A stretch of DNA of 64,000 nt, taken from NCBI GenBank assembly GCA_012270995.1, contig JAAXHG010000178.1, forward strand, positions 1 to 64,000, given 5' to 3'. This DNA is from Vicinamibacteraceae bacterium. GTDB taxonomy: Bacteria > Acidobacteriota > Thermoanaerobaculia > Multivoradales > Multivoraceae. The notes beneath the pieces were generated by a model that made no database searches, was not told the DNA's origin, and was given only the letters and a program-made list of their open reading frames with translations. The translations under genes were made by a program, and so were the position numbers. Of this stretch, positions 53,333 through 62,175 are shown in pieces (positions within the stretch are counted from its first letter, which is position 1; every line of letters begins with the position of its first letter).

Positions 53333-55054
53333 GTGCCTCTTCGACGCGGCATCCCTTCTTGTGCCTGCGGGCTGCTGGCAGCCGCGTTGACGCTCGCGCC
53401 GTTCGCCGCGGTCTGGCCGCAGGCCGACGACGAGCCGGAGACGGAGATCCTCTCGCACGAGGAGGGTCTGCTCGTGATGGGCCGGCAACGGGAGCCGTTG
53501 CTCTGGGCCCGGTCATCGTTCGGTCCGCTCGTGGCCCTGGCGCCGGTCGTGGAGGTGTTGGGAGGCGACCTGGAGATCGGTCCGCTGGGCGAGGCGCACA
53601 CGTTGCGGGTCGCCGGTCGCGAGGTGGTGCTCGGGCCGCTGGGCCGGATCGTCTTGGTCGACGGCGAGATACACACCCTGTCGATCAGGCCGTGGCTCGA
53701 ACCGGAACCGGAGCTTCCCGAGCACCTGCGTCCGAGGGACGACGAGGAGGACGACGGCGACGCGGACTCCGAGAGCGCCGGCGCGGAAGAGCCGGAGCCC
53801 GAACTGCCGCCGATCGAGCTGCCGCCGCGCCATCTGTACGTCTCGGTCGACGCGCTGGTGCGTGCGTATCCGGAGGAGCAGGGATACCGGTTCGACTTCG
53901 ACCGTCGACGCGGACGGCTGGAAGTCGACAGGATCGGCGAACGCCGGCTCGCGGTCGAAGTGGACCGCGTTCACGATCTCGGCGCGACGACGCTGGTCGT
54001 GACCTTCTCGGGCCGGCCCCGCTACCGCGTCGACGACTACCGCGGAGGCGTGCGGCTCCGGCTTCTGAGCGGCGTCATGGAGCCGCGGCCTCGCGTCCGG
54101 CTCAACGATCCCCTCGTGCGCTGGCTGGAAGTGCGCGAGCGCTCGATCGACATCGGTCTGGCGCCGCGAGCGGAGGCTTCCGAGCCGTACATCCTCGGAC
54201 GGCCGCCCCGGGTGCAGCTCGTCATGGACATCACCCGGGACCGGATGCGGAGCACACCCCGGGCCCTGTCCCGGCGCGCGGAGGAAACCGGAGAGTTCCG
54301 GATCGTCCTCGACCCGGGACACGGCGGCGCCGACACCGGCGTTTCGTCGTTCGACGGCGTGACCGAGAAGGACCTGGTGCTCGAGATCGCGCGCGAGTTG
54401 AGGTCGCACCTGGCGAGCAGCCTGGACGCGCGGGTGGTGTTGACCCGGACCGACGACGCCGATGTGGCGCTTGAGAACCGGACCGCGGTGGCCAACCAGC
54501 GCCGGGCCGATCTCTTCCTGTCCCTGCACGTGAGTCCGGATTCTCCGTGGGCCGCCGGGGACGGGTTTCAGGCCTACGTCCTCGATCCTCCGCCGGCACT
54601 CTTCGAAACGGCCGGGGATGAGGAGGACACGGAGGTGGAGCCGAGCGACGACGGGGACTGGGGCGAAGAGGACGCGTTCGACGAGTTGGAGGCCGAAGGG
54701 GAAGACGCGCAGGAGATTCAGGTCGCCGTCCCCGCGCTCGAGCTTTGGGAGCGGGCGCAGGACAGCCAGCTCGAGAGAAGCCGGCTGCTGGCTCGGCTGA
54801 TCCAGAGCCATGTCAGCGACGCGCTCGAGCAGCCGAACCGCCGCGTTTCCCGAGCGCCTCTGCGGGTGCTCACCGGTGCTTCGATGCCCGCGGTTCTGAT
54901 CGAGCTCGGTTCACTGGGCGCCGACGAGGACGAAGCGCCGCTGCTCGACCAGCTCTACCGGCGGGAGTTGATCGAGGCGATCGGGCGGGCGATCCGCCTG
55001 TACTGCGGCGTCCTGGCCGGCGCCGACAGCGCCGCCGACGGGGCGGGGCCGTGA
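53333..55054 (+). CDS. amiC: N-acetylmuramoyl-L-alanine amidase (Amidase_3)
   Basis: 573 residues. Periplasmic zinc amidase cutting the stem peptide from muramic acid. N-terminal signal (about 8-28), a long AMIN-like and acidic region, and an Amidase_3 domain from about 325: IVLDPGHGGADTGVSS, ADLFLSLHVSPDS, and VLIELGSLGADEDE. An acidic insertion (about 420-460) lies between catalytic parts. GTG 53333. Overlaps the GerMN lipoprotein gene by 4 nt. Confidence 0.9.
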   Translation: MPLRRGIPSCACGLLAAALTLAPFAAVWPQADDEPETEILSHEEGLLVMGRQREPLLWARSSFGPLVALAPVVEVLGGDLEIGPLGEAHTLRVAGREVVLGPLGRIVLVDGEIHTLSIRPWLEPEPELPEHLRPRDDEEDDGDADSESAGAEEPEPELPPIELPPRHLYVSVDALVRAYPEEQGYRFDFDRRRGRLEVDRIGERRLAVEVDRVHDLGATTLVVTFSGRPRYRVDDYRGGVRLRLLSGVMEPRPRVRLNDPLVRWLEVRERSIDIGLAPRAEASEPYILGRPPRVQLVMDITRDRMRSTPRALSRRAEETGEFRIVLDPGHGGADTGVSSFDGVTEKDLVLEIARELRSHLASSLDARVVLTRTDDADVALENRTAVANQRRADLFLSLHVSPDSPWAAGDGFQAYVLDPPPALFETAGDEEDTEVEPSDDGDWGEEDAFDELEAEGEDAQEIQVAVPALELWERAQDSQLERSRLLARLIQSHVSDALEQPNRRVSRAPLRVLTGASMPAVLIELGSLGADEDEAPLLDQLYRRELIEAIGRAIRLYCGVLAGADSAADGAGP

Positions 55055-55722
55055 ACCGCGCGCGGTCGCGCGTTTGTTCGGTCGTGGCGATCGCGTTGCT
55101 TGCAGGTTGCGGCGGCCCGGGCGAGAACGGCGACGGCGACGGCGAAGTGGAACTCACGGCGCCCGGGGAGGACTTCCTGGCCACGCTGTGCTTCCCGACG
55201 GGCCTCGGTTTACTTCGCTGCGAGGAGCGGCCGATCCCTTCCGAAGGCAGCGCGGAGGAAACGGCCGCCGTCATCATCGAAGCACTGATCGCCGGTCCGG
55301 ACCGAGCGGAGACCCCGGCCCCGGTCTCCGGCGAACCGGACGACGAGGACGGCGATCCGACCGAGCCGATCGACCAGGTGTTTCCGGCTTTGCCGGCCGG
55401 AGTCCGGCTCCTGGCGCTGGAAGTGCTCGACGGCGTGGCGTACGTCGACCTGACGATGACCGCGGTCAGCGACGGAACGGGCGACCGAGCCGGCGCGGGC
55501 CGCTCGGCGCTGGTCCTGGAGCGGCCGGCGATGGGGCTGACGGAGGAGCTCCTGGCCGTCTACAGCGTCGTGAACAGTCTGACCGCGAACAGTCTGGGCA
55601 TCGACCGGGTGGTGCTGATGTGGAACGGGGAGCAGCGCCCGACCTTCGCTGGCCACGTCGACACGACGAGACCGTTGATGGCCGACCTGGAGCGGAACAC
55701 GGAGCCGCCCGGCGGCGTCTGA
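55051..55722 (+). CDS. GerMN-domain lipoprotein
   Basis: 223 residues. Lipobox LLAGC at about 17-21, then an acidic linker and a GerMN-type fold (about 90-205) with VRLLALEVLDGVAYVDLTMT and TEELLAVYSVVNSLTANSLG. GerMN proteins bind peptidoglycan partners; a link to the upstream amidase is inferred from the overlap. Confidence 0.8.
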   Translation: MNRARSRVCSVVAIALLAGCGGPGENGDGDGEVELTAPGEDFLATLCFPTGLGLLRCEERPIPSEGSAEETAAVIIEALIAGPDRAETPAPVSGEPDDEDGDPTEPIDQVFPALPAGVRLLALEVLDGVAYVDLTMTAVSDGTGDRAGAGRSALVLERPAMGLTEELLAVYSVVNSLTANSLGIDRVVLMWNGEQRPTFAGHVDTTRPLMADLERNTEPPGGV

Positions 55723-55725
55723 TCG

Positions 55726-56559
55726 GTGTCTTCGCCCGAACCCCTGATCGGCGTCTTCGACTCGGGAGTCGGCGGCCTCACCGTGGTGGCGGCGCTGCGG
55801 CGGCGGTTGCCGCGGGCGTCGATCGTCTACCTCGGCGACACGGCGCGGCTGCCCTACGGCACGAAGTCGCGGCGGACGGTGCTGCGCTACTCCCAGGCGA
55901 ACGTGGACTTCCTGGAGCGCCGCGGGGTCGACGCCCTGGTCGTCGCCTGTAACACGGCGTCGGCGATGGCGCTCCAGGATCTCGACGTGCGGACGCCGTA
56001 CTGGGGCGTGCTGGAGCCGGGCGCGTCGGCGGCCGTTGCCGCCGCGGACCGGCACGTCGGCGTGATCGCCACCGAGTCGACCGTCCGGTCGGGTGCGTAC
56101 GAGCACGCGATTCGGCGCCTCGACCCGGGTTTGCGGGTCAGCCAACAGGCCTGTCCGCTGCTTGTGCCGCTGGTCGAGGAGGGTTGGGAGGAGGACGAGA
56201 TCACCGAACGCGTCGTCGCCCGCTACCTCGAGCCCCTGCTGCGGGACCGGATCGACACCCTGCTCCTGGGCTGTACCCACTATCCCCTGCTGCGCGGCGT
56301 GCTCGAGCGCGCCTGCGGCCCGGCGGTCACCCTGGTGGACTCGGCCGAGTCGACCAGCAGGGAGGTGGAACGGGAGCTCGGCAAGGACAGCGGCGTGGGC
56401 GCCGACGGCGCTCGGTCGCCGGGTGTGAGACTCTTCGCCACCGACGCCGGTCCGCGATTTGCCAAACTCGCGGAGCGGATCCTGGGCGAACCCGTAGCCC
56501 TGGAGTTGATCGACGTGAACGGATCCTATGGGCAACCGCAGGAGGTGGAAGGACAGTGA
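55726..56559 (+). CDS. murI: Glutamate racemase
   Basis: Makes D-glutamate for the cell wall. 277 residues with FDSGVGGLTVVAALRR, the first catalytic Cys in VVACNTASA, the second in LLLGCTHYPLL, and LVDSAEST. GTG 55726 starts 4 nt after the GerMN stop. Overlaps rph by 4 nt. Confidence 0.95.
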   Translation: MSSPEPLIGVFDSGVGGLTVVAALRRRLPRASIVYLGDTARLPYGTKSRRTVLRYSQANVDFLERRGVDALVVACNTASAMALQDLDVRTPYWGVLEPGASAAVAAADRHVGVIATESTVRSGAYEHAIRRLDPGLRVSQQACPLLVPLVEEGWEEDEITERVVARYLEPLLRDRIDTLLLGCTHYPLLRGVLERACGPAVTLVDSAESTSREVERELGKDSGVGADGARSPGVRLFATDAGPRFAKLAERILGEPVALELIDVNGSYGQPQEVEGQ

Positions 56560-57398
56560 CTGGAACAGGACGGTCGGGCGGCTTCGCACGTAGCGGCGGA
56601 CGATCGGCGTCCGCGCTGCGGCCGGCGACGATCGAACTCGACGCGATGAAGTACGCGGAAGGTTCAGCGCTGATCGCGTGCGGCGAGACGAAGGTGCTCT
56701 GTTCGGCCAGCGTCGAGCGGCGGGTGCCACCCTTCCTGGTCGGCAAGGGCCGCGGTTGGCTCACCGCTGAGTACGCGATGCTGCCGCGGGCGACGCTGAC
56801 GCGTTCGCGGAGGGAAGTGTCACGCGGCCGGCCGTCGGGTCGCACCGCGGAGATCCAGCGGCTGATCGGCCGATCGCTCCGGTCCGCGGTCGACCTGAGC
56901 AAGCTCCCGGAGGTCACGATCGCCGTCGACTGTGACGTGATTCAGGCCGATGGCGGCACCCGGACCGCGTCGATTACCGGCGGCTACGTGGCGACGGTTG
57001 CCGCGCTGGCGAAGATGCTGCTGGAAGGCGATCTGAAGGCGTGGCCGCTGGTCCACTCGGTGGCCGCGGTGTCGGTCGGCATCTGCGAGGACGAACTGCT
57101 GCTCGATCTCGAGTACGTCGAGGATCGGGATGCCCAGGTCGACCTCAACGTGGTGGCGACCGGCGAAGGAAGCCTGATCGAGGTGCAGGGCACCGCGGAA
57201 GGCAGGGTGTTCACGCGGCCGGAGTTCGACGGTCTGCTCGATCTCGCCCTCGCGGGCATCGCCGAGCTGACGAAGCTGCAGCAGCGCTCCCTCTCGGTGC
57301 GGCTGGCCGAGGTGGACGAGGCCCTCAAGCGCCGCCGGCGCGGGCCGGCGAAGGTGAAGGACGAGGCCAGTCTCTGGGGCCGGCCTCCGCGCTCGTAG
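56556..57398 (+). CDS. rph: Ribonuclease PH
   Basis: Trims tRNA 3' ends by phosphorolysis. 280 residues. RTAEIQRLIGRSLRSAVDL, the catalytic-site VDCDVIQADGGTRTASITGG and VEVQGTAEG-type motif (here IEVQGTAEGRVFTRPEFD) match. An N-terminal extension of about 18 residues precedes the fold (VTGTGRSGGF). GTG 56556 overlaps murI. murI-rph linkage occurs in many genomes. Confidence 0.93.
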   Translation: MTGTGRSGGFARSGGRSASALRPATIELDAMKYAEGSALIACGETKVLCSASVERRVPPFLVGKGRGWLTAEYAMLPRATLTRSRREVSRGRPSGRTAEIQRLIGRSLRSAVDLSKLPEVTIAVDCDVIQADGGTRTASITGGYVATVAALAKMLLEGDLKAWPLVHSVAAVSVGICEDELLLDLEYVEDRDAQVDLNVVATGEGSLIEVQGTAEGRVFTRPEFDGLLDLALAGIAELTKLQQRSLSVRLAEVDEALKRRRRGPAKVKDEASLWGRPPRS

Positions 57399-57408
57399 CG
57401 CCGCCGCA

Positions 57409-58803
57409 TTGGACATCCACCTGATCGCGATCGGCGGCACCGGCATGGCGCCGCTGGCCTGCCTGTTGCGTGATCTGGGCCACGACGTCCGCGGATCCGA
57501 CGGACCGCTCTACCCACCGACCAGCGACATGCTGGCCGAGGCGGGGATCGAACCACTCGTCGGCTATGACCCGGCTCATCTTTCGCCGCGGCCGGACCTG
57601 GTCATCGTCGGCAACGCGGTACCGCGCACCAACCCGGAGGCGGTCGCGACGGAGGAACTCGGCCTGCCCCGGCTGTCGATGCCCGAAGCGCTCGACCGCT
57701 TCGTGCTCCGGGACCGCCGCCCGCTGGTTGTGACCGGCAGCCACGGCAAGACGACCACGACCGCGATGGCGGCCTGGGTCTACTCCCGCGCCGGCGCGGA
57801 TCCCGGCTATCTGATCGGCGGTGCGCCGATCGGCCTGCCGTCGGGATTCGCGCTCGGCGGCGGTCCGCGCTTCGCGATTGAGGGCGACGAGTACAACGCC
57901 TCCTACTTCGACCGCGGGCCGAAGTTCTGGCACTACCGGCCGGAGACCGTGATCCTGACCAGCCTGGAGCACGACCATGTCGATCTCTACCCCGACTTCG
58001 AGGGCCTGGAGCGGGCCTTCCGCGGGCTGGTGGAGCGGCTGCCGCCGACCGGATTGCTGATCGCCTGCGCCGACTATCCGACGGTGGAGGGGCTGCTGCC
58101 GGCGAGCCCGTGCCGCGTGGTGACGTACGGCGTCGGGGCGGGCGACGTCCGGCTGGCCGGCCCGGTCGAGAGCGGCGAGCGCGGGATTTCGTTCGAACTG
58201 GAGGAACAGGGCCGGCGGCAGCGGATCGAGCTCGGTGTCTGGGGCGAGCACAACGCGCTGAACGCGATGGCGCTGTGGGCGGCGGCTCGCACCGACGGAT
58301 TGGAGCGGGACGCCGTCCTGGATGCGCTCGCCACCTTCCGGGGCGTCAAGCGGCGGCTCGAGGTGATCGGCGAGGCCGCGGGGGTCGTCGTCATCGATGA
58401 CTTCGCCCACCACGCCTCGGAGATTGCGGCGTCTCTCTCGGCGCTGCGGCCGCGGTTTCCGGGCCGCCGGCTGGTCGCCCTGTTCGAGCCGCGAAGCCTG
58501 AGTGCGGGTCGCCGTCAGTTCGCTGCCGACTTGGCGTCGGCTCTGGCCTCGGCCGACCGCGTCTTCCTGGCGCCCGTGTTCCACCGCGAGCGGCTGGGCG
58601 AGGAGGGCTTCGACCCGGAGCAGGTGGCCACGGAGATCGTAAGCCTCGGCGCGGCGGCTACCGCGTGTGGTTCGAACGACGAGCTGGCCGAGGCGGCGCT
58701 GGCGGAGGCTCGGCCCGGCGACGTCCTGGTCACCATGTCGTCGGGGTCGTTCGACGGCATGCCCCGCCGCCTGGCCGCATCTCTGGGTGCGCGGGTCTTC
58801 TGA
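57409..58803 (+). CDS. mpl: UDP-MurNAc:tripeptide ligase (Mpl)
   Basis: Cell-wall recycling ligase that joins L-Ala-gamma-D-Glu-meso-DAP to UDP-MurNAc. 464 residues. Mur-ligase motifs: HLIAIGGTGMAPLACLL, ATP site VVTGSHGKTTTTAMA, EGDEYNASYFDRGPKF, ILTSLEHDHVDLY and WGEHNALNAMALW. TTG 57409. The last codons (ASLGARVF) are encoded by the dispersed repeat at 58780. Confidence 0.91.
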   Translation: MDIHLIAIGGTGMAPLACLLRDLGHDVRGSDGPLYPPTSDMLAEAGIEPLVGYDPAHLSPRPDLVIVGNAVPRTNPEAVATEELGLPRLSMPEALDRFVLRDRRPLVVTGSHGKTTTTAMAAWVYSRAGADPGYLIGGAPIGLPSGFALGGGPRFAIEGDEYNASYFDRGPKFWHYRPETVILTSLEHDHVDLYPDFEGLERAFRGLVERLPPTGLLIACADYPTVEGLLPASPCRVVTYGVGAGDVRLAGPVESGERGISFELEEQGRRQRIELGVWGEHNALNAMALWAAARTDGLERDAVLDALATFRGVKRRLEVIGEAAGVVVIDDFAHHASEIAASLSALRPRFPGRRLVALFEPRSLSAGRRQFAADLASALASADRVFLAPVFHRERLGEEGFDPEQVATEIVSLGAAATACGSNDELAEAALAEARPGDVLVTMSSGSFDGMPRRLAASLGARVF

Positions 58804-58852
58804 CCCGCTGCCGCCGAAGGCGGCGGAAGGAGCGCGCCGCGAAGCGGCGACC
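58780..58852 (-). repeat. Dispersed palindromic repeat, copy B
   Basis: Reverse complement of copy A with few differences: ATCTCTGGGTGCGCGGGTC, AGAAGACCC-type hairpin, GCCGCCGAAGGCGGC and CGCCGCGAAGCGGCG. It starts inside the 3' end of mpl and supplies its stop codon. Confidence 0.85.
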
Positions 58853-58864
58853 ACACTGGCCGCC

Positions 58865-59746
58865 CTACAGATGGCTCTCCAGAATCTGCCACTCCGAAAG
58901 CCCGGGTAGCCGAAGCACCTCCGCGCCACCGGGCGGCAACACGCGGCGCGGCGCCAGCCCGACGAGCTCCGTTTCGACGATGCGCACGCAGGCCGCAGCC
59001 GCCAGTTCATCCGCACGATGGACGACCTCGAGCAGCGACGTCCGGTCACAGTCGGTCAGGTTCACGCTTACCTGGGCCTGTCCGCGGCTCTCCAGGAAGA
59101 ACCCGAGCGCGCGCACGTCCGGCAAACCGCCGCCGGATTCGCGTAGCGCCGACGCGATCCGTTTCGCTGCAGCGAGTTGATCCGTGTCGAGCAACAGGTT
59201 GAAGGCGACCAGTGGCGGCCTAGCGCCGACGCACACAGCGCCGGCGGTCGAGTGCAGCCGGTTCGGGCCGCTGTCCGGCGGCCAGTCGCCGCTCGCCATC
59301 CGTTCGGCGAGCTGCGCGAGACCGCCGCGGCGATGGTCGGCAAGGGCGGCACGTCCTGCATTCGAGGCGGCCTCGCCGTAGAGAAACACCGGCAGGCCAA
59401 GCGCGGCCAACTCGTCCGCGGCGCGCCGTGCGGCGTCGACCGCGGCCGGCATCTGTCCCGCCTCCAGGGGCACGAACGGCGCAACGTCCAGCGCGCCGAG
59501 AAACGGGTGCACGCCGGAGTGCTCGGCCACGTCGATGCACTCGACCGCCGCCGCCGCCAACGCCGTCACGGCCCGCACCAGATCATCGCCCTCGCCCAGC
59601 AACGTCAGGACCGTCCGGTTGTGGTCCGGGTCCGAAGACTCGTCGAGCACCCGGACGCCGGGCGTCGAAGCCGCCTCCACGCAGGCGTCGATGACGTCGC
59701 GGCGCCGACCCTCGCTGATGTTCGGAACGCACTCCAGCCGGACCAT
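58865..59746 (-). CDS. ftcD: Glutamate formimidoyltransferase
   Basis: Transfers the formimino group of N-formimidoyl-glutamate to folate in histidine breakdown. 293 residues. LECVPNISEGRRRDVIDACV, the catalytic His in HSGVHPFLGALDVAPFVPLE-type motif (shown here as SGVHPFLGALDVAPFVP), FLYGEAA and FNLLLDTDQL. No cyclodeaminase domain. ATG 59746. Confidence 0.9.
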   Translation of the reverse strand: MVRLECVPNISEGRRRDVIDACVEAASTPGVRVLDESSDPDHNRTVLTLLGEGDDLVRAVTALAAAAVECIDVAEHSGVHPFLGALDVAPFVPLEAGQMPAAVDAARRAADELAALGLPVFLYGEAASNAGRAALADHRRGGLAQLAERMASGDWPPDSGPNRLHSTAGAVCVGARPPLVAFNLLLDTDQLAAAKRIASALRESGGGLPDVRALGFFLESRGQAQVSVNLTDCDRTSLLEVVHRADELAAAACVRIVETELVGLAPRRVLPPGGAEVLRLPGLSEWQILESHL

Positions 59747-59816
59747 GCGGTCAGGCTAGCGCTAGCGTGGCGCAGCCTTTGACGAAGGTGGCCACCGGGA
59801 GCTGCATTCGTGCGGC

Positions 59817-60110
59817 ATGAGATCAGTGGGGCTCAAGACGCTGAACAATCAACTCAGCCGGTATGTGCGAATGGCCGCCGCGGGCGAGACGGTTCTGGTT
59901 ACGGATCGTGATCGGGTAGTCGCCGAGATCGTGCCGCCGCGGGAAGAGCGTAGCCCCTTCATCGCCGACGCGTTGCTGGCCGATGCGGTGCGGAAGGGTC
60001 TGCTGACACCACCGGCCACGAAGGGAGCGGGGCCGCCTGCCAAGCCGCTGCCCATCATGTCCTTGGATGAACTCCTGCAGGATCTGGACGCGGACCGGCA
60101 GGACCGGTGA
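59817..60110 (+). CDS. vapB: Phd/YefM/VapB-type antitoxin
   Basis: 97 residues. N-terminal antitoxin fold SVGLKTLNNQLSRYVRMAAA followed by GETVLVTDRDRVVAEIVPPR. The C-terminus is proline-rich and acidic, as expected for toxin binding. It overlaps the PIN gene by 4 nt. Confidence 0.85.
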   Translation: MRSVGLKTLNNQLSRYVRMAAAGETVLVTDRDRVVAEIVPPREERSPFIADALLADAVRKGLLTPPATKGAGPPAKPLPIMSLDELLQDLDADRQDR

Positions 60111-60502
60111 CCTACATCGATTCCTCAGTCGTGCTGGCGCACCTCCTCGCGGAACTCCGGCGGCCGCCCGAACGCCTTTGGGCGGAAAGCCTCGTCGCCA
60201 GCCGATTGCTCGAGTACGAAGTCTGGAACCGTCTTCATGCCCAGGGACGGGCGGAAACCCACGGCGAGGCAGGGGAGAAAGCGATCGGCCAGATTGCGCT
60301 GTTGGAGCTGTCTCCGGTCATCCTGACCCCGGCCCTGAGGGCCTTTCCGGCGCCGGTTCGCACACTGGACGCCCTTCACCTGGCGTCGCTTGACTACCTT
60401 CGAGGGCAACGCCAAAGCGTGGAGCTAGCCACCTACGACCGTCGCATGGCGGAAGCAGCCAGAGCGATGGGAATCCCGGTCCTGGACCTCGGAAGAGCAT
60501 GA
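60107..60502 (+). CDS. vapC: VapC-type PIN-domain toxin
   Basis: 131 residues. PIN RNase: the first Asp in YIDSSVVLAHLL, the central RLLEYEVWNR and the C-terminal LDALHLASLDYLRGQ and ELATYDRRMAEAARAMG. Cuts tRNA or rRNA in known members. GTG 60107 overlaps the antitoxin gene; its stop overlaps the broken PP2C gene start. Confidence 0.88.
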   Translation: MTYIDSSVVLAHLLAELRRPPERLWAESLVASRLLEYEVWNRLHAQGRAETHGEAGEKAIGQIALLELSPVILTPALRAFPAPVRTLDALHLASLDYLRGQRQSVELATYDRRMAEAARAMGIPVLDLGRA

Positions 60503-60852
60503 TCGAAGGCCGCCACTTCGCGGCGGCCACCATGATCGGCGCGCGCAAGCGCCAGGAAGACGCGTGGAGCGCCCAGGTCGTGGTCGACGGCGGCAAAGGC
60601 GAAGAGTTGCTGCTGGCGGCAGTCGCCGATGGCATGGGCGGTCTGCCCGCGGGCGACCAGGCGAGCCGGATCACGATCCGGAACTTCGCCGGCAGCTACC
60701 CGCTGATCCCGGCGCCTCCGGCCGAGCGTTTGCGCTCCGCGCTGGCCACGCGAACCACGCAATTCGGCCTGAGCGGAGCGCGCGCCCGCTACACCAGCCG
60801 ACCCAGTAACTCCAGGGCCGGCGCAACCCGGATGCCTTCGGGCGTTACATAG
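60499..60852 (+). pseudogene. Truncated PP2C-type protein phosphatase
   Basis: The first ~90 residues match PP2C phosphatases: GARKRQEDAW and AVADGMGGLPAGDQAS, the metal-binding motifs. The frame then leaves the family (from about 60775) and runs into the converging AAA gene's 3' end. The remaining catalytic Asp motifs (DGxxD, DN) are absent, so it cannot be active. Confidence 0.7.
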
Positions 60853-61910
60853 TCCTTGGTCCCCGTGGCCGACACCTGCCACGCCTCGCAGTCGGGGAAG
60901 CGGACCTTGAAGTAGCGGAGGCTCTTGTCGAGCCGCCCGTCAGCCCACCCGCATTCGACGCCGAGCACAGGCCGCCGGCGGTCGGTGACGATGAAGTCGA
61001 CCTCGCGGCCGTCCGTGTCGCGGAAGTAGCGAAGTTCCAGGTCCAGGCCCTGGGTGTCCTGCTGATGATGCACCCACTTGAGCAGGTGGCAGGCGATCAG
61101 GTTCTCGAAGCGTGGCGCCTCCGCCGGCACGACCGTCCAGTCGACGTGGTAGTGCTTCTGCTGCTTCTTGATCGCCCGGATCGTTGGGGCGCCGAAGGGT
61201 GAAAGCCGGAAGATCGCGTAGAGCCGCTCGAACGCTCCCAGCCAGTCGGCGACCGCCTTGTGGCTCACCTGCAGGTCCTCCCGCACGGCGTTGATCGAGA
61301 GCGGCGAGCCGACCAGCTCGGGGAGGCGGAGCATGAGGAGCTCGAGCCGGCCGAGGTCCTGAATGCGTTCCAAGCTCGTCACCTCTTCGCGGATCAACAG
61401 TGTGCGGTGCTCGCGGGACCACCTGCGGGCCTCGACTTCGCTGCCGCCGAAGTACGGTTCGGGAAAGCCGCCCAGCAGCAACAGGTCCTGGAGTTCGTCG
61501 GTCGTTAGCAAGTCGAGTTCGGCGGCGGACAGCGGGTGCAGGCGGAGGAGATGGAAGCGGCCCTGGAGCGAGTCGCCGCCGAACCGGTAGGCGTCGAGCC
61601 GTGCGCTTCCGACCACGAGGATCCGACGCTCTGCCGAGGCCCGTGCGTCGTACAGCCCCTTGAGGTAGTTCCGCCAGTCCCGGTACTTGTGGATCTCGTC
61701 GAAGACCCAGAGATCGCCGGTCGGGAGTTCCCGTCTCAGAATGTGCTCGCGATCCTCCGCGACGTCCCAGTTGAGGTAGCCGTCGTCGGCGCCGGGCAGA
61801 CTGCGGGCGAGCGTTGTCTTGCCGACCTGCCGGGGGCCGGCGACGAAGACCATCTTCCGCTCGAGGTCTCGCTCGATCTGATCCGCCAGGTACCTGGTTG
61901 CGGTCGCCAC
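60789..61910 (-). CDS. AAA_14/DUF4143 ATP-binding protein
   Basis: 373 residues. Walker A FVAGPRQVGKTTLARSL, Walker B region LWVFDEIHKYRDWRNYLKGL, then DUF4143 with EVTSLERIQDLGRLELLMLR and the nuclease-like end YFRDTDGREVDFIVTDRRRP. Common in mobile and defence regions; function unknown. It converges on the broken PP2C gene, overlapping it, which suggests it arrived by insertion. Confidence 0.85.
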   Translation of the reverse strand: MATATRYLADQIERDLERKMVFVAGPRQVGKTTLARSLPGADDGYLNWDVAEDREHILRRELPTGDLWVFDEIHKYRDWRNYLKGLYDARASAERRILVVGSARLDAYRFGGDSLQGRFHLLRLHPLSAAELDLLTTDELQDLLLLGGFPEPYFGGSEVEARRWSREHRTLLIREEVTSLERIQDLGRLELLMLRLPELVGSPLSINAVREDLQVSHKAVADWLGAFERLYAIFRLSPFGAPTIRAIKKQQKHYHVDWTVVPAEAPRFENLIACHLLKWVHHQQDTQGLDLELRYFRDTDGREVDFIVTDRRRPVLGVECGWADGRLDKSLRYFKVRFPDCEAWQVSATGTKDYVTPEGIRVAPALELLGRLV

Positions 61911-61936
61911 GGCACGCGAGGCTACCAGGAATTTTG

Positions 61937-61987
61937 ACCGCAGTCGAAAATCACCGTGGACATTTTCGACTGCGGTGGAAAATGTCC
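61937..61987. repeat. Overlapping inverted repeats upstream of the AAA_14 gene
   Basis: IR1: ACCGCAGTCGAAAAT (61937-61951) with ATTTTCGACTGCGGT (61962-61976), 15 bp. IR2: GGACATTTTC (61958-61967) with GAAAATGTCC (61978-61987), 10 bp. They share 61962-61967, so only one can form at a time. The 265-nt gap 61911-62175 otherwise holds only the upstream region of the atp genes. Confidence 0.75.
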
Positions 61988-62175
61988 GAGCTGATTCGGG
62001 GTCCTGTTGAGCGCCGGTCTCAGCTTGCGAAACTCGCCGTTTCCCAAAGCCCGCTGCGGCCGTTGACCACCCCTGACAGCCGTGTTACGTTACCGCCGCT
62101 TTCGGGCCCGGGCGAGTGAGTTGAGAAGACCCTGATGGACGAAGGTGCGCCCGGACGACCGCGGGACGAGTAGCT

